A stretch of 64,000 nt of DNA from Latrodectus hesperus (GCA_037975125.1 CM075853.1:38525113-38589112); one strand, 5' to 3'; shown: positions 1-15,120, counted from the stretch's first letter. Notes: a model not told the origin generated them from the letters alone. A program made the numbers and translations.

Positions 1-394
1 CATGTTATAAAAAAATATGTATGGTATGGGGAAAAAAACTTAATAAATTCATAAAACAATTTAGGGCTCAAGGTAAAACTTACACGAAATTACTTGGTTT
101 TACAAATGAATTTTAAGATAGAAACATGAAAAAAAATTAAATAATGGGCAATTCTAACAACTATTATTAAGAAACTATAAATTTCATTTTTTTTAAAACA
201 GAAAACCAATTTATAAACATTCTTTTCTAAAACATACGAGACAAGAATCAGCAAAGTAATGAATATATCTACGCTTAATACGAAATAATTATAATATTTA
301 AGACCTAAAGTTTTTATGTAACAACATTGAAATGAATTACCAAGAACGAGAATTACACGATTTCATGAAAGATAATCATGAAAGTAGGAAAGTG
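1..394. other. AT-rich non-coding DNA
   Basis: AT-rich sequence with short A and T runs. I see no reading frame, repeat or RNA gene in it. Confidence 0.6.
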
Positions 395-1080
395 AAAAAA
401 AATCCGCCTCCTTGCAAACGATAAATTGTTGGCTAGGAACGATTCTGGAACACGCGTTTTCATCGTGACAGGAATGCTCCTCTAAAATTAACCAAAGCAC
501 CCCACAAAGACCTTTTTACTTAAAACAAGAACAAGCCTAGAAGAATGTGATAAAGGACAAAAACACTATCTGCTCCCCCCCCACAAAATGACAACTTTTA
601 TCTACCCCCCATTTAGACATGAGGAAATTCAGAGAGGGAGATATATCACCCCCCGTCGCACATATACACCGGTAGCCTAAAGAGATATAAAAATGATGGC
701 AAGAGAAAGAAGAGTGGGAGGAAGCAAACGATTCTCTTTTTTTAAATGATTATTGGAGGTTGGGAAGCGGGTGCAGAGAGAGAGAGAGAGAGACACTTGC
801 TGTAATTACGGGCATCCGAGTGAGGTGGGGGTCGAAAGAAGGGAGCTTGGGGTGTATCGTTCATCATCGTTTCCCCCCTGATGACGGAAAAGCATTGTCT
901 GCCTGTCCGTCCACTGCTTCAGATTACAGTGGTCGACCCTTTTATTAATTGCCTTTTCTCCTGGGTTTCCACCTTTTCTCAGGGTAGGTTGGTGGGGATA
1001 GAGAAATATAAGATGAGGTGACGGATGTCACAGTAGAGAGAGGACAAAGTGAACTTCATTCTTGCACTCCTACTATCCAG
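395..1080. other. GC-richer island 1, candidate regulatory DNA
   Basis: Composition changes here from AT-rich flanks to a CpG-containing stretch. It has three separate C-runs near 575, 605 and 650, and a GA run at 775-793. A 62-codon frame at 760-948 includes the GA run and has a low-complexity start, so I do not call it a gene. GA runs bind GAGA-type factors in insects, which makes a regulatory element possible. That is inference from motif and composition only. Confidence 0.4.
775..793. repeat. (AG)n microsatellite
   Basis: Nine and a half AG units run without interruption inside island 1. In insects such runs bind GAGA factor, but the run alone does not show that it is used here. Confidence 0.85.
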
Positions 1081-2974
1081 AAATGTCAATTTCATAAGCA
1101 TGTAAAATAATTTTAAAGAATCCAACTGTATATAAAAAATCGTGGTGAACTGAAAATATACTATTACAACTCATATACAATGAAACCGTTCATCTTCAAA
1201 GATAAGGAAATTTATGTTAGATTCCTAATCACAGTCCCTGGTCATCAATGATTATCCCTACATTTTCTTGTAAAAACTTTGTTTTTAAGGGGAAATGTGT
1301 AAGACCAGTCATTACTGAGGAGGAGGAGTATTAATCAGGATTGGTAGAAATGTAATACAATCACATTTTTTAAGGTAAATATGATCAAAAGCTAATCATA
1401 TAAACTCTGTTTTCCTCGTTAAAGAATGCGGTATCTTACAAAAAATTTCCCATCAAACGACCGCATATGTTTACCCCGATAGTACTTTGTAGTAACAATA
1501 TCAACAAAATTCCAAAAATCCATAATAAAAAAAATATGGCGTTACGACCTCAATAAAGTTTTCAATATAGAGCATTAAATGTTTGATTCATTCTATATTC
1601 AGCAATGGGGAAAAAGGATATTATTCTGCTTAGAAAAAGCAATTGCCAGAGTGATTGGTGAGAAAATTTTTCGTTGTTGCACAACTAGTTATTTGTAAAA
1701 ACCATTGTCAAAAATTGTAACAACTTAACGCCCTAAAGAGTTTTAAGAAAGCATGAAGTTGAACAGATTAAAATGATTGGCGATTCCTACACAGTATCGC
1801 TAATATTCAACATACATCACAATGTAAATGGTCAAAATATTGATCGAATTCTGGAATATGTTACCAGATGTATAAACTTTCTATGTCTATTAATTGTTAT
1901 CACTTACACAATATATTATATAAACACTGTCCTATCTCTCGTAAATATTATTTACAACAATATATATTCAATTTATCTAGGTAACAATGGTTTATCTCAT
2001 TATTCCCTACATTTATAAGTATTAGTACACAAAATTTGCAAACACCTTGCGCGTATGTTGTATAAGTACTGCAATTATTACATTAAATTTTTAATCTATA
2101 TAATATTAAATAACATACATTAATGATTTTAAATTTCTTGATTAAACTTTAAAATTATGTCTTAAAATTATAATGATATACACCTTAAATTTCTTAGAAA
2201 ATCTCATGAAGAAGAGCTGTGCGTGTAAGGAGAATTCACCTTTTTTTCACCAAAACTTGTATCGTTGTTTTATTGAGTATGAAGTTTTAATAACCTACTA
2301 ACATACAGTACGTAAAGAAGTTCGTTTATATAAAAGACTTTTCTAATTGTAATTTGAAAAATTTTTCCCTCAATATGTTTTTAAATGATATTACTTGAAA
2401 AGATGTAAAAATGCCACGAGTATCTCAATAATATTTCTTCATATTATTGTCATATATATCCTGGTTTTTCTTTATTATCATCCTCCATAACAGGCAAAAG
2501 TTCTACAAGATAGACTTTTTTAAGAAATTTTCCTAAAACAACAGTTTGGAGTTCAGAAATCGGAAAAACGAAGAACTGCAATCCATTATTTCTTAAATTT
2601 ATACAATTAAAAATATTAAATAATCAATACATATCCAGATTTTATTTCTGACAATCTTGAAAAACCATTTTACTTTAAAATCGTAAAACGTGACTGTCCT
2701 AATCACAATTGTGTACTGATTAAGCTTATTTTAGGCCGGACAAATGCAAGTTTTAAGAGCTTTTGAAAAAGGGTTAACTCATTATTCAACAAAAAAGATA
2801 AAAACGAAAAGTTAACAAGCATTTGAAAAGATATTATAACAGATATATTAATTAATCCTTCATGTAACTATCGAAAATCATTAATTTTTATTTCAAATTG
2901 TCTAAATACTTACTTTTTTTAAAGGTAAAATTGCCTAACAAGAAAACGTCAATAAATATCACACTAAAGAGCGA
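1081..2974. other. AT-rich non-coding DNA
   Basis: AT-rich and without a credible gene. An 81-codon frame at 1773-2018 is rich in I, N, Y and L, as expected for chance translation of AT-rich DNA. Confidence 0.55.
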
Positions 2975-4090
2975 TCAAGCTAAGCAACCAGTACTAGGCA
3001 TGGCAAATTAAGTTGTCCTCAATGTCCTTGCATCGCGTAAACAACACGAGACGAAAGTTGGAGAAGCATGAAGACGAGATAAGGAATCAACGTTTAAGCA
3101 AAAGAAAGCGGTACAAGACACAACAACAATGAGAAAAGATTTGCTTCCATCGGGACAACAATGGCATTATTTATCGTTTAAGTGTGAGGATTAATTTAGC
3201 CGCCAAAAAATAATTACAAATTATCATTGACGTATAAAGGCACTCCTTGGTAAAACGAACACTAAAACAGATAACGTTAACGTTGCTGATCTCCTTTGAA
3301 AATCAAGTCACTGTACTGTACACTGGGCAGGAACAGTTTTCGTACGAAACAAAAAGAACAAGACAATTTTCGAAATCAGATCCACCACTCTACTCCTCCC
3401 TCCCCAACATAAAGGTGAAGTCGTTGTCGTCGACGACACTATCGACTTTTCCTATTGGATGGGAAAAGAGTATGGAAGGGTGGTAGAAGAAATATATACA
3501 AAAAAGGGTGATAGGAAGAGGTGGAGGAAAATTAACCGAAAAGAGTGTTGGAGGGTGGATACAGTTAAAGAGACGTTAAGGTAGTTAACCGTCACAGATG
3601 CGAAAGTAATCAATTTCATTTCGTCTTTTCTGGAAGACCTACCTTCGACTATCCTTGAAAAGAAAGAAAAAAATCCCTAAGATGTTACAGGCGATGGGGA
3701 AAAAGAAAGAAGAAAAATATAAAGAAAGGGAATGCTCACAGAAAGAGAGGAGTCATCGAATTTCGATTCCCCACTTGCTTTTAATTGCTTTTCTTTACAG
3801 CCATTAGCCTTGGAGTCACTGGATTAATCAAAGGGATAGGGCCCCGTTCCCCCTTTCTCTCGCTATGTGGCGCTCACAACTGAAGAGGGGAGACCAAACG
3901 GTCCGCATTTAAAAGCCGACCTTTTCCCATTTCACCCCTTTTGTAGATCTACTAACTTGATTGTCGGCGACACTAGGGATGATGGAGGGCAAAAAAGAAC
4001 AAAAGAAATGAAGATTTTTAATCGGTGTGATTTTGGTACTAATCCGAATCAAGATTCTGAATTCTTGAAAAGGAAAAAGAAAAACTTTAC
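2975..4090. other. GC-richer island 2
   Basis: Mixed-composition block. It is purine-rich on the plus strand at about 3470-3760 and C-rich at about 3840-3960. Frames at 3247-3486 and, on both strands, 3867-4121 overlap one another and show no recognisable domain. A 14-bp perfect palindrome lies at 3425-3438. No splice-flanked exon could be argued for. Confidence 0.4.
3425..3438. repeat. 14-bp perfect palindrome
   Basis: TGTCGTCGACGACA equals its own reverse complement. It lies in a short GTC-rich stretch. Its length is modest, so it may be a chance product of the local GTC/GAC repeat. Confidence 0.6.
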
Positions 4091-5540
4091 AGCAGAGAGA
4101 ATTTTTTAAATTAATTAACAAATAGAAATGTCAATAACCTAAATTGCTAGTCTAATATCTTTCAAAAATAGTACGAGTTGCATTAATATTCACAATATTT
4201 TTTGTAGAAGGTAATTCAAAGCACTTTAAAAGTTTGATAACATAATTTTGACACCAACATTGAATACTTTTTATTCTAAACATTGAAGTTCTTACAATTT
4301 TTCAAATGCACTTTTAATAAACATTTATCATTTTAAGCTTAATATATAATTAACTCTAATTTTAGTTAAATGAAATATTTATAAATCAATTAAAAATATT
4401 AATATTTTACCAAATAAAACTTAAATTAAGCGATAATATTCGTTTTACATAATATTTACCAAAGGAAGTAGGAATTAAATAAGTTTAATATCCAGAGAGG
4501 ATAATAAAAGAAAAATAAAAGATGACAACAACTCTTTTATTTTTCATTATCTCATAAAAATGTTTTTTTAAACTTAAAAAAACAACTACATTTTCAAATT
4601 TAAAAAATAAAATTAAATTCAAAAACATTAATTATGATAAAATTTATGCAATCGAAAATTACATTTTACAAATAATCACTAGTAATGGATATTTTTTGTA
4701 AGTATGCCCCTGTAAAATTTGTTTCACATTTTCTATAGTGTTTTGTGGTGAAAGTAACGTTGAAGTGAAAATATTTCCAACTTGACTGAAAACGAAATTT
4801 CCCATACTCCCTCTTTATGGTAACAAATAAATGCAAGCATATATTTTAACCAGATACATTATGAAAGCCAATGTCACAATTCAGGAATACAATTATATAA
4901 CTTATCTGGTTTTAAAATATTAACACAAATATGAAATTTCATATTTATAAAATTTCGATCAGTCTAATAATTGGATATGATATCAAATAATTAGATGTAG
5001 CATTATTATATGAAAAGTCATTTTTTGAAATTAACAATATCATATTTAATATTAACTGTGAAGAAATAGTGATAATGAAGTATAGTTTTCCCACTTTTAG
5101 AGTAACTATGGAAAAAATTACATTCACCCTATTAGTAATTCCTCATTTTCAAGAGAATGTTCATAGAAAGGAAATTTTAAAAAGCATATGTAATATAAAA
5201 TACAATTCTAATCCATTTATATACGAAGAGTGCATAGTTTTTACATACTTTTAAAACTTTCTCAGTTATTTTTTTACTTTTCGAGATTATTTTATAACAT
5301 TGAGGAACAACATTTAAAAACTTGATTTCTTGTTACGTTATTCAACTAAATAGATTTGTAATTCAAAATTTAAAGAGTTAAGCAAAATATATTTTATAAT
5401 GTGATAGCGAAACAAGGCTAAAGAAAATAAAATGGTTGCTCTTTTCCCAGCGAAAGATGATTAACTTTATAACTGCTCATATTAACGAAATGAATACACT
5501 CTAAAAATTATGATATGCAATAAGCAACTGATCCCTCTAA
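4091..5540. other. AT-rich non-coding DNA
   Basis: Very AT-rich. The 60- and 61-codon frames at 4945-5127 (minus) and 5069-5254 (plus) overlap on opposite strands and resemble nothing I know. Confidence 0.55.
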
Positions 5541-5830
5541 GAACTAAAAAGATCGGCCTAAGCAACATCGGAAAAAAGCAGACTCTGCTATTTGGCGTGG
5601 AAAAGGAGGTTCGATCGCCAGTGTTCAATACTAAATGATTTTTAATGGGTTCCTCGGGTTCTAACCCTACGTTTCAAAATGAACCCACTTCTTCCACTTG
5701 CAATCGTCTAGGTAAGGGCCATTTAAAACAGTTTTTATAAAAGGAGGAGAGTCCCCGCTCCCGAATCTCCAGATTTTCAATATCTCAAAAGAACAAAAAG
5801 GAAAGAAGAAAAATTAAATTTGAGATCGAT
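5541..5830. other. GC-richer island 3 with TATA-like motif
   Basis: Short mixed-composition block. It holds a TATAAAAGG string at 5736-5744, followed about 25-30 bp later by a C-rich stretch. It also has a box-B-like GGTTCGATCGCC at 5608-5619 and a small nested inverted repeat around 5645-5690 (GGGTTC and GAACCC arms). A degraded tRNA-derived element or a TATA promoter are both possible. Neither is established, because no coding frame or clear element ends follow. Confidence 0.25.
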
Positions 5831-8379
5831 TGATTACACGAAAGAATAATATCCGAAACGTGAGTTTTATAGAACAGTAGAACTTAAGAATCAAAGAATA
5901 ATTTGTTTGATATAGGTAAAATTATAATGCACACTTTTAAATTAGTATCAATATTTTTTAAAAAAGAATGGTAACTATATTTTTTGACAAACATAGTTAC
6001 CAAGATTTTAAATTTTAGTATTGATTGCGTTCTATTGAATCACAATACCACAAGTCATCAAAAGATCATCCTGGCCAAGTATGGTTAAGATCACATTCCA
6101 TTAAAAAATGTTAGAGGCATACATCCCATAATTTCCCTCAAATAAGATAGGACTTTTTATTATTTTGAGTTACACATTTTTCATAATTATATATATAAAT
6201 CAATGTATTAATCAAATGCTGAATTGAAAAGTAGATTTCTTCAAATGCGAATCTTGTTTAACTGTATGAAACGCGTCCTTACAAAAACGTTAGCAATTGT
6301 AGCAAAAAAAGTTTGATATACTTCTAACAAACAAGATAAATTCTGAAATATAAGAAAAATTTTCTCAAAATGTTACGTTTTTAAAATAATTATATTTCAA
6401 ATAAAAATAGGTCTGTTTAATCAAAAATCCAGCTAAAAATTTTTTGCACTTTTTAATTTATTATCAAATAACAATAATCTTAATATAAACATTTGTAATT
6501 GCTAAACAAATTATAAACTTACTTTTTACGATTGTAAGCAAATTCTAGCTAAATAATTTTATCACATCCTCACACATTAATATTTAACATAATCGTAAAT
6601 ATCTTTGTTATAAATAAACAAGTAAATTGTCATTTTCTAAGCAAATCACTAACACAAGTATAAATTAACAGAACATAGTTATACCAACGTGTATAACACT
6701 TTATATCATAAATAAAAAGAAAATGCTCTTAATTAAAAACTTATGATTGTTATTTAAATCCTTAAAAATTTCCCTTCACTAAAAATAAAAAAATATCAAA
6801 TAAAAAATAAATGTATTTCACGCAAATTTTCATTTCACTTCTAATAAATCATTCAATACCTCACTTCTAAAATTAAACAAGGAGTACTGAATGTCAAATT
6901 CAAAGCATTACTTTTTGAAAACATCAACAGCTACAATTCGATTCAAAATGTAAGGAAAATATCAAATATGTTTATTCATAAAACAAAGCCAAAAGAAATA
7001 TTGCAAATTTTCATAAATTGAAAGGTGATGTCATAATGTCTATTTCCGCTGTAACCACAGATGTCACGTGTGAGTAAGTCACTATTCGATTCTGCTTGAC
7101 TAAAACTGCAGAATACAGATCCGCAGAGATCGGATATAGATACCCGGATACGAATCGTTCGACAACTAACTAACTTGAATATATTTTCATAATCATGAAA
7201 TGATAGATACAGGAATGAGAAGAAACGTCTACAAATAAGAATAGTTTGTTCTACTTCGATATATTTCATACACCATGATAGTATTCAGGTATAATCATTC
7301 GTCTTCTGGAAGCCATAGAAGTATGTTTTTCTTAAAAACAAACCGTAACAAACGTCTCAACTCATTTTATCAACACTTTAGATGCACTTCGTATAAACCT
7401 GCACATTGCTGGCTTCTTGAATGATTATTTTGTACTTTATTCAACACTAGCCGTCATTTTCTGTTCAATAACTGGTCTGCATACTTTCATCTACTTCTGC
7501 AACAAATTACAGTCTTACCAATTTAAACTGTCTTCTGAAAATTAAAAATTTTTTCAGCGAGTTTTAATTTTATAAATGATATTTTTGTCGTCATGTAAAA
7601 ACTTCAAATTTGCTACAACTAAAAATAACTGATATTTATTGTTCTTTTATATATAATGAAGACTAAAATATTTAAAATGTATATATTGTTATAATACTTC
7701 AAATCTTAAATGAAGATGAATGCTCTTTGGTACTTCATTAATTTTTCTGTCTATTTTTTTTAGCTACAGATGAAAGAGACGAAAAAAAACATTGAGAATT
7801 TTCTTAGAAATATTTTTTAAAGAATAAATTGTGAGACATTTTAGAAATTCAAAATTTAAAATTTTAAAAAAATAATCAAAAATATTTAAGATTTTTAAGC
7901 GTCTATAATCACAGAGATAATAAAATTTGACATTCTATTCGTTCTTTCCTATATAAGAAATATTATTTCTTTTCAAAGAATAAGCATTTTTGATTGTGTG
8001 ACGACATTGTGGATGATATATTATTATATCTTATTATTATTAAGTTGTATCAAGCAAACACTTTATGAAGCTGCAAACAACGCAATCGATTTGCTTTTAA
8101 AATTTATAAATATTTTTAAATTCCAGGATTTCTAAGTATTAAATATGAAGCGAAGGCATTAATTTTTATGTAGTGCAAAAAATTACTAATAGACATAAAC
8201 AAAAAAAGAGGTATGAGAAAATTAAAATTTTTATATGAAATATATATGCATAATTAAAAAAAATTGATTAGTTGCCCAAAATATCATTGGATTTTCAACA
8301 AAAGATGCCATCCAATCACTGATCTGAAAATTAACAAAAGAATATAAGTGTCCAACTTTACAGTGGCTATAATTTAGAA
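5831..8379. other. AT-rich non-coding DNA with one mixed patch
   Basis: Mostly AT-rich. A hairpin is listed at 5969-6002. A less AT-rich patch at about 7040-7170 contains a CACGTG E-box near 7065 and lies inside a 97-codon minus frame (6976-7269) that I do not recognise. Nothing else is supportable. Confidence 0.5.
5969..6002. repeat. Inverted repeat, 10-bp arms
   Basis: TGGTAACTAT at 5969-5978 is matched exactly by its reverse complement ATAGTTACCA at 5993-6002, with a 14-nt spacer. It may be a small hairpin. Arms this short can arise by chance in a window of this size. Confidence 0.55.
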
Positions 8380-9600
8380 TTCAAAAGGCCTATTCTTGGA
8401 ATAGAGCCTAGGACCGAAAAAGGTACAACATTTCTATGAAAAGGGAAAAAAGGGGAAAAACCACCCATTGGGTATTTAGAAAGCATTCGTAGTGCACTTA
8501 CAACCAATAATAATCCCTTCTTGCTGAGAAAACGATAGGGAATTTTCTCCTCCCACCATCACTTCTCCATTATTCTCCATCCGAAGTCCTAGCTTTTTCC
8601 CTTTCAAATGTCCAATGAAACCTAATTGATGATAAAGGTATCAAGTCAACCAGAGAAAGAGGGAGAGGGTTGGCTGTGGTGTGGGGCCAGCGCACGTCCC
8701 ATTTGCTTTCCGAACTCAATTACAGTTCTTTTAGGAGTTTGCCACCCAAAAGAGTTCAGTTAGTACCCGTGGCTTATGCACAAATCGGGAGGAGACAACA
8801 AAAGAAAAGGACACTCTGGGTGGTAAAACGAAGTTCTAAGGGTTTTCTCCCCACATCATAAGTACCTTCGAGAAACAACAACTGGAATGGGACGGAAATA
8901 TATAAGAAATGTCTCCAACGCACTCTCTGACAATGAGAATAAAAGAAAGATTTTTCCCTTTTCCACCCGGAACGGCAGCCTGGGACTTTTGTTGCGTTTT
9001 GTTGGAGGACGAGTCGTCCAACAAAGGGCCGAAACAATCGCCTGCTTACTAGGGCGCCCCCATTGAAATACTAGAATTATTGATAACCCTCCGCGAGAGG
9101 CAAAGGCGAATTTCAGGATAAATGATCTCTTACTTCTCAACTCAACTCGATTCCTCTACAAGATTCCCTTTTTCTCGTCTTGCGCATCTCCCCTTTTCCC
9201 CATTGAAGTTAAACTCGGGTCTCGTTATGGCCTATTAATAACACACAACAATAACTTCACCAACTCCTTCTCCGAAGTGGCATCCTGTTTTTCTTTTTTT
9301 TCATTTATTTATTATTTTTTTCCGGAGAAGCGACCGCCTTCGAATATCCCCCACACCCTCGTTTTTTTTAAATAAAAGGAAAAAAGATGAGAGTTAACGC
9401 CTTTTGATTTCTGGCGAAGTGTTTTTGCATAAGGGACCATTGTGATTTCTTTCACCCCACTTGTTCTGTTTTCCCTTTAATCGTGGGAATGATTATTTTT
9501 CCCTCCCTCCGAAGATGGCTGATTCCGTCGACTTAGGAAAGTGATAATAGTCCGTAGAAATTCATAACGCCATTTTTCCCTTAATGATTCTGCACACATA
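8380..9600. other. GC-richer island 4, candidate regulatory DNA
   Basis: A 1.2-kb block with many CpGs, GGGGAAAA and TTTTCCCC strings, and an AAGATGGCTG motif near 9512. Overlapping frames on both strands (8670-8861 plus; 8774-9140 minus, three frames) show that the stretch is simply stop-poor, and no product is recognisable. Possible enhancer or other conserved non-coding DNA, by inference from composition. Confidence 0.4.
9512..9521 (+). promoter_or_regulatory. PHO/YY1-like motif
   Basis: AAGATGGCTG contains the GCCAT core (on the minus strand) that PHO/YY1 zinc-finger proteins recognise. It lies in island 4. A single short motif has low specificity. Confidence 0.2.
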
Positions 9601-11657
9601 ATTAAAAATAAATTATCCCCGATATATATATATTTTAAAATAAATTCATGCATGCATGTTTTAGCAATAAAATGATGCTTAATTCAAAACGCAATACTAA
9701 AGGTAGTATCTTAACTCACACATTTTTGAATACTTTTCGTTTTAAAAATGTAGAATATGTACTACTTATAACATAAACCTCATTTAATACAAAGAAATTT
9801 TAATTTTCAGAGAAATTTAAATTGTTTGTTAATGGAGTTTAAATTATCTAGTAGCATATTACAGCACAGTGAATCAAATTAGTTTTGTTAAAGCACGCAA
9901 TGAAACATTTTCAATTTCTTTTTTGATAATACAGCAGATAAGAACCTAATTAAAAACTGAATATACATTCGCGTACATCACAAATTTATTAATATTTTCA
10001 ATATAAATATTTATATTTATAAATATCAATCAATCATTTTAAATGTCATGAAGCATATTAAACTGAAAAATACTAACTATTGAGACACAATATGAGTGCT
10101 CTCTACTTTTGTTTAGTAATTAAGGGAGAAAAAAATTAAAGAACGTAATTTTTGAAAGTTTTATTTATTTTACCCAATAAACAATTAGAACTAAAAATTT
10201 CTATTTTAACTTGCATCTTGTAAAAATCATGAGCAACAAAAATTTTTCCACTTGATATTACTTATTTTAAAATTCTGAGAAACTTTAATTTGGTTTGTTT
10301 CATGTTCAAAGGTCATTTTTTGCACACATTCAAATTTCGTTAAAGCAAGAAAAAATTCCAAAATAAGGCCTTGAATTTTAAAAAAATTTCTTTGAATTCG
10401 AATCTATTTACTTGCGAAATTGTAAAACATTCTTAAGACAAAGGCAAATGATAGATCATGTTGTGCTTTTAAATACTTTTTATATTAAATATAAGGATTT
10501 TTTAAAATTATTCTCAAATAAATTATTCAAAAAAAATATCGAAACTTACGAGTTTCAAGAATATTTTAGAATTCGGAATAGAAAATTTTATTATGTATTC
10601 TCCCCCACAGAGTGTGAGAATAAGCAAGTTTCAAGAAAAAAATGGTTTCTTGTCATTACAAACAAATAATTATTATGCAATTTATAAACACAAATTTTAT
10701 AAAAAATAAAAATGTTTTCAATTTACCACAAAATTTGAAATTATATTTAGCCGTGTCTAATATAATTAATATATTTTTAACACATTTTAATATCTTTTTT
10801 TTATTTTTCACTGTCTTTTCATTTTTTTATTATAAATAAAAAACATTATTATGAAACTTTTAAAACTTTAAAAAATTAATTTTTTTAATTATGTGTGGCA
10901 AAAATTAAATTAAACTTGCAGGTAATTGGCAAAAACTAAGAAAACAACTATTATTATTTGAGAAAAATATTCTGCAACAACTTCAGAATAATTCAATTAC
11001 ATCTGAATTATTTATTTCCTCGATAAGAAATATATATAAACCAATGAAAGTTAATGTTAGATAACATTAGAAATTTGGATATTGGATAACATTTAAGGAA
11101 CGTAAGAAACATTTTAATAAAGTTTAACTATGGAAACTTAACACATCTATGAAAAATTAAGTCCCTTCAACAGTTCATTCCATAAATACTTAAGAATAAA
11201 AGATCCTCGACAGATAAGGAAACTAATGTTTGTAGCTTTAAATTTGTTTCATGCATCTAATTGCATAGTTTAAATTATGTTTTACAAATACATTTATAGT
11301 TTTAGTCTTTAAATGCAGTAAATTAAAGTAGATATTATCGATAATAAAAATAATCAATAGCGGTTATCCTAAGTTTAAGTTTATTTACGTAATGAAATAT
11401 GTTTTAACATATGTTTTAAAATCAATGTTCGTGGGTTTTTATGAGGAAATGTAGAAATTACTCATTTGTGTTAGTTTTAAGGCTTCTGCTTTTAAGCTAA
11501 TTACTCTTCAATAATTTATTTTTTCCTCATGAAGAATTGAATAATTTCATACGATGCATTTTCATTTTAGAAATGATAAGTATAAAAAAAATGCATATGA
11601 CGTACCATTAAAATTGCAACATGTAAAACTACTAAACCATCTCCTTATATATGTATG

Positions 11658-11798
<141 letters not shown>

Positions 11799-13794
11799 GT
11801 TCCTATCCTAGCTTTCAAAATTTTCAAAAGAAGAAATTTAAAAAATTTAAAACAATTTTTCAGTACCTTTTTAAAGGGCTTTATATATAAAAATAAAGTG
11901 GTATAGGAGATATAAAATAGTTATATATATATCATAAAATGTTCCTTTTCTTGAAATTCTTATAAATAGGTTTGAAGACAATATCGAATTTTATATACTT
12001 TGGAGACTTTTCTATATTTATCACTAAGCTGACAGTATTATAAAACCTTAAGTTAGGCAGTAAATATATGTATTTCATTTATATTGTACTTATTTTCATT
12101 CTTCAATGATTTTTTTTGTATATTAAGTTAATTTTGAGTATTAAAAAATTACTAAATAATTTTTATAACGTTATATTTTAATAAAAACTGGTTTCAAATT
12201 AGTTAGCAAAATAATTTTAATTATTATTAATTTTTTTTACTGTTCAGTGTCACATTTTGAAATTACAAAAAATCCCATTCGCATTAAATTGATGATTAAT
12301 AAATAATGCGTTAAAAAAGTTTAAACTCCTTCCTCACATTTATATTAAATTATTAATCACTATTTAAATTATCAATAAACATTTTTACACAGAAATGTAA
12401 CAAATGTTATTATAAACAATTATTAATAACAAAAATATAAATAAATTTTAGTTTGTAAAAATACAGTTGCAACATTTGTTAAATTTGATTACAAATTTTA
12501 CTTGCTTCCACATACGTTTAAATTTCAGCTACAAACACAAAAATATATTAGTTTTATATATTTTTCTAAATAAAAATACGTATTTTCAAATTTAACAACA
12601 GATAAGAAAAAGTCTAAAAATGTAACCATTTAAAAACAGGATGTAAAAAATAATGCAACTTTTAAACATTTCTTTTTCTAGCGAAACTGAAACATAGCAA
12701 CGGAATACTGAACAATTTCGAACGTTTTAACACACAAATGAAAAAATTTTTGCAATAATTTGAAAACAAATCATTCAAGACGAAAAACTCTTCAACATTC
12801 ATTTAATTCGTATAAAATTAAATCTACTTTTTCTTGAAACATCTTTCATTTAAATATTCGAAGAGGAAAAGTTAAAATAAAACACGATGATAATATGAGT
12901 TGATCAAAGGAAGAATGGTAACTTCGAAACTCTCAAAATTATAAGAATTTGAAATGTCAAACAATCTCGAAAGAATTCGACGTTGAGAAATGGAATATTT
13001 CAATTCATTATTAATTTATTTCCTTTTTCAATGTTATTTTCCTGTAGTTCTGTGTTATAAAATAACTGGAATTGGGATCACAAGAGTAAAATATGTGTTT
13101 AAAAGAATTTAAAACTGTCACTAATATAATTAAACGCAGAAAATTTCCTTTCTATTTTTGGCAACAAAGCAATCTTAAATTGAAATTGTTTGAAGAAGAA
13201 GTTAATTTACACGTCATCATAGAAAATTATATATTGCAGTGGTACCTATCGTTATACAGAAATTATAATTCCCAACTAATTATGATAATAATTAATTCAG
13301 TAAAAAATGTGCAAGTTAATAATTATATCACCATATGAATCCTTTGTCATCATAATAATTTTAAGAAACCATTGTACTTAAATGATTATTTATTGAATAT
13401 CAAACCATAGCTAAAATTTATATAATAATCTATATAGCAACAAAAATATATAGCCATGTTTCAGGTCCTTGTGTATGGCATAAAGAGAATATTAAATAAG
13501 CGAAGAAAATTTTTACAACAAAAATATTTTTCTTCAATTTGAAAGAAAACATAAAAAATAACCTTTCTATATTGATTAATTATTAAAAAAACTTTGAATA
13601 CAGCTAAAAATAATTTAAACAAAAGTAATATAGAATTTCAAAATATTATTAAGAAAAGAAATTCAATCATTCTTCAAAAATCTTCTTTTTCACACTGTTG
13701 TATGTTTTAAATGATCCTAAATACTCAGACGTTGCAATTACGAAACAAGGAGTTTCACATTTTACGAACAGTTGAATTAAAATATTTTGCCTTA

Positions 13795-13916
<122 letters not shown>

Positions 13917-14087
13917 TAAAATTACAAATAGTGTATAACTTATTAAACTTTGTGAATACTGATTGCAGTTTCTGAAGAAACAAGATTTGGAATTTAATCA
14001 AACACAATAATTATTTATGATAACTTCATATTTGTATAAACAACTGGTGTAACATTTTTAAATTTTACTTCAGAAAATAAAACATAA

Positions 14088-14089
<2 letters not shown>

Positions 14090-14158
<69 letters not shown>
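14090..14158. repeat. (AT)n microsatellite
   Basis: About 69 bp of pure AT repeat, only about 170 bp downstream of the previous array. Confidence 0.93.
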
Positions 14159-14162
<4 letters not shown>

Positions 14163-15120
14163 TACAGTAAAGAGAAAATTTGAGTGGTACATAGTAAATC
14201 AACCAATAATGCTGACCATTTTGAAAACTTTCTCGTTTATTTACAGCATTCTTTACTGAAACATTATTTTATTGGATATGAGAATACATTAATTAGCATT
14301 TAAGATGCTGTTACTTTAGAGTGAATTTAATAGAAAATAAAGAAAAGTTTCATTTTAATTTTTTATAAATCGTAAAATTTTTTCAGCAAAATTTTAAATT
14401 ATTGGATTAGAGCATCATTCTTTAACACAAGCAAATATTTAAAACATAAACGAATTTTTAAAATTAAAAAACATATTTCTCATTAACACTGCATGGCACA
14501 ATTTTATGAAATCATATTGAAAATGTATTATAACAAATAAAGCAAATTAAATGACTCACCAATAGTCATAAAAATAGACTAAGAAATTCATTGTCGAAAC
14601 CCTTACCTGCAAAAATAAGGGAAAAAAATTATATAATCAACAAGTATTTCTAAAGTATTATAAACATATGAAAGAACATAGGAGAATAATTATTATGTGT
14701 AATCATGTGTAATTTATTATTTTGTAAAAAGTTTGATAGTATGAAATACGCAATAACGTAAGGAAAAACTGATTTCTTAAGCACAAATTTAAGACATGAA
14801 GTACAATACATTATAAAAAATCAGCAATGTCATAAAATTTTAATTTTAATAAAGTCACCTAAATATATTTCTTTTAATTTCAAATTTCATAATATTCTTA
14901 TAAAAGCAGATATTAAAGCAATGTACCAAGTTAAATAATAAATCAGAAATTGAAATAAAATGTAAGTTATTCATTATGTGCCAAAAATAAAAAAGCGTTT
15001 TTCAGTTGTAAAACCGCAAATACAGAGTAAATTTTTAATTCTGAATAATTTCCTACATAATTAATACTTACAACCTCAAATAAGAAAAGAAAAGAAGTAT
15101 TCAAAGACTAGAAAATTCTT

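Noticed and set aside
5545..5670. tRNA-like boxes suggesting a tRNA gene or SINE
   Set aside because: GGTTCGATCGCC resembles box B, but box A is poor, the spacing is off, and no cloverleaf, tail or duplication could be drawn.
5736..5744. TATAAAAGG as a promoter
   Set aside because: A TATA-like string is common in AT-rich DNA. No initiator, downstream element or transcript-like frame supports it.
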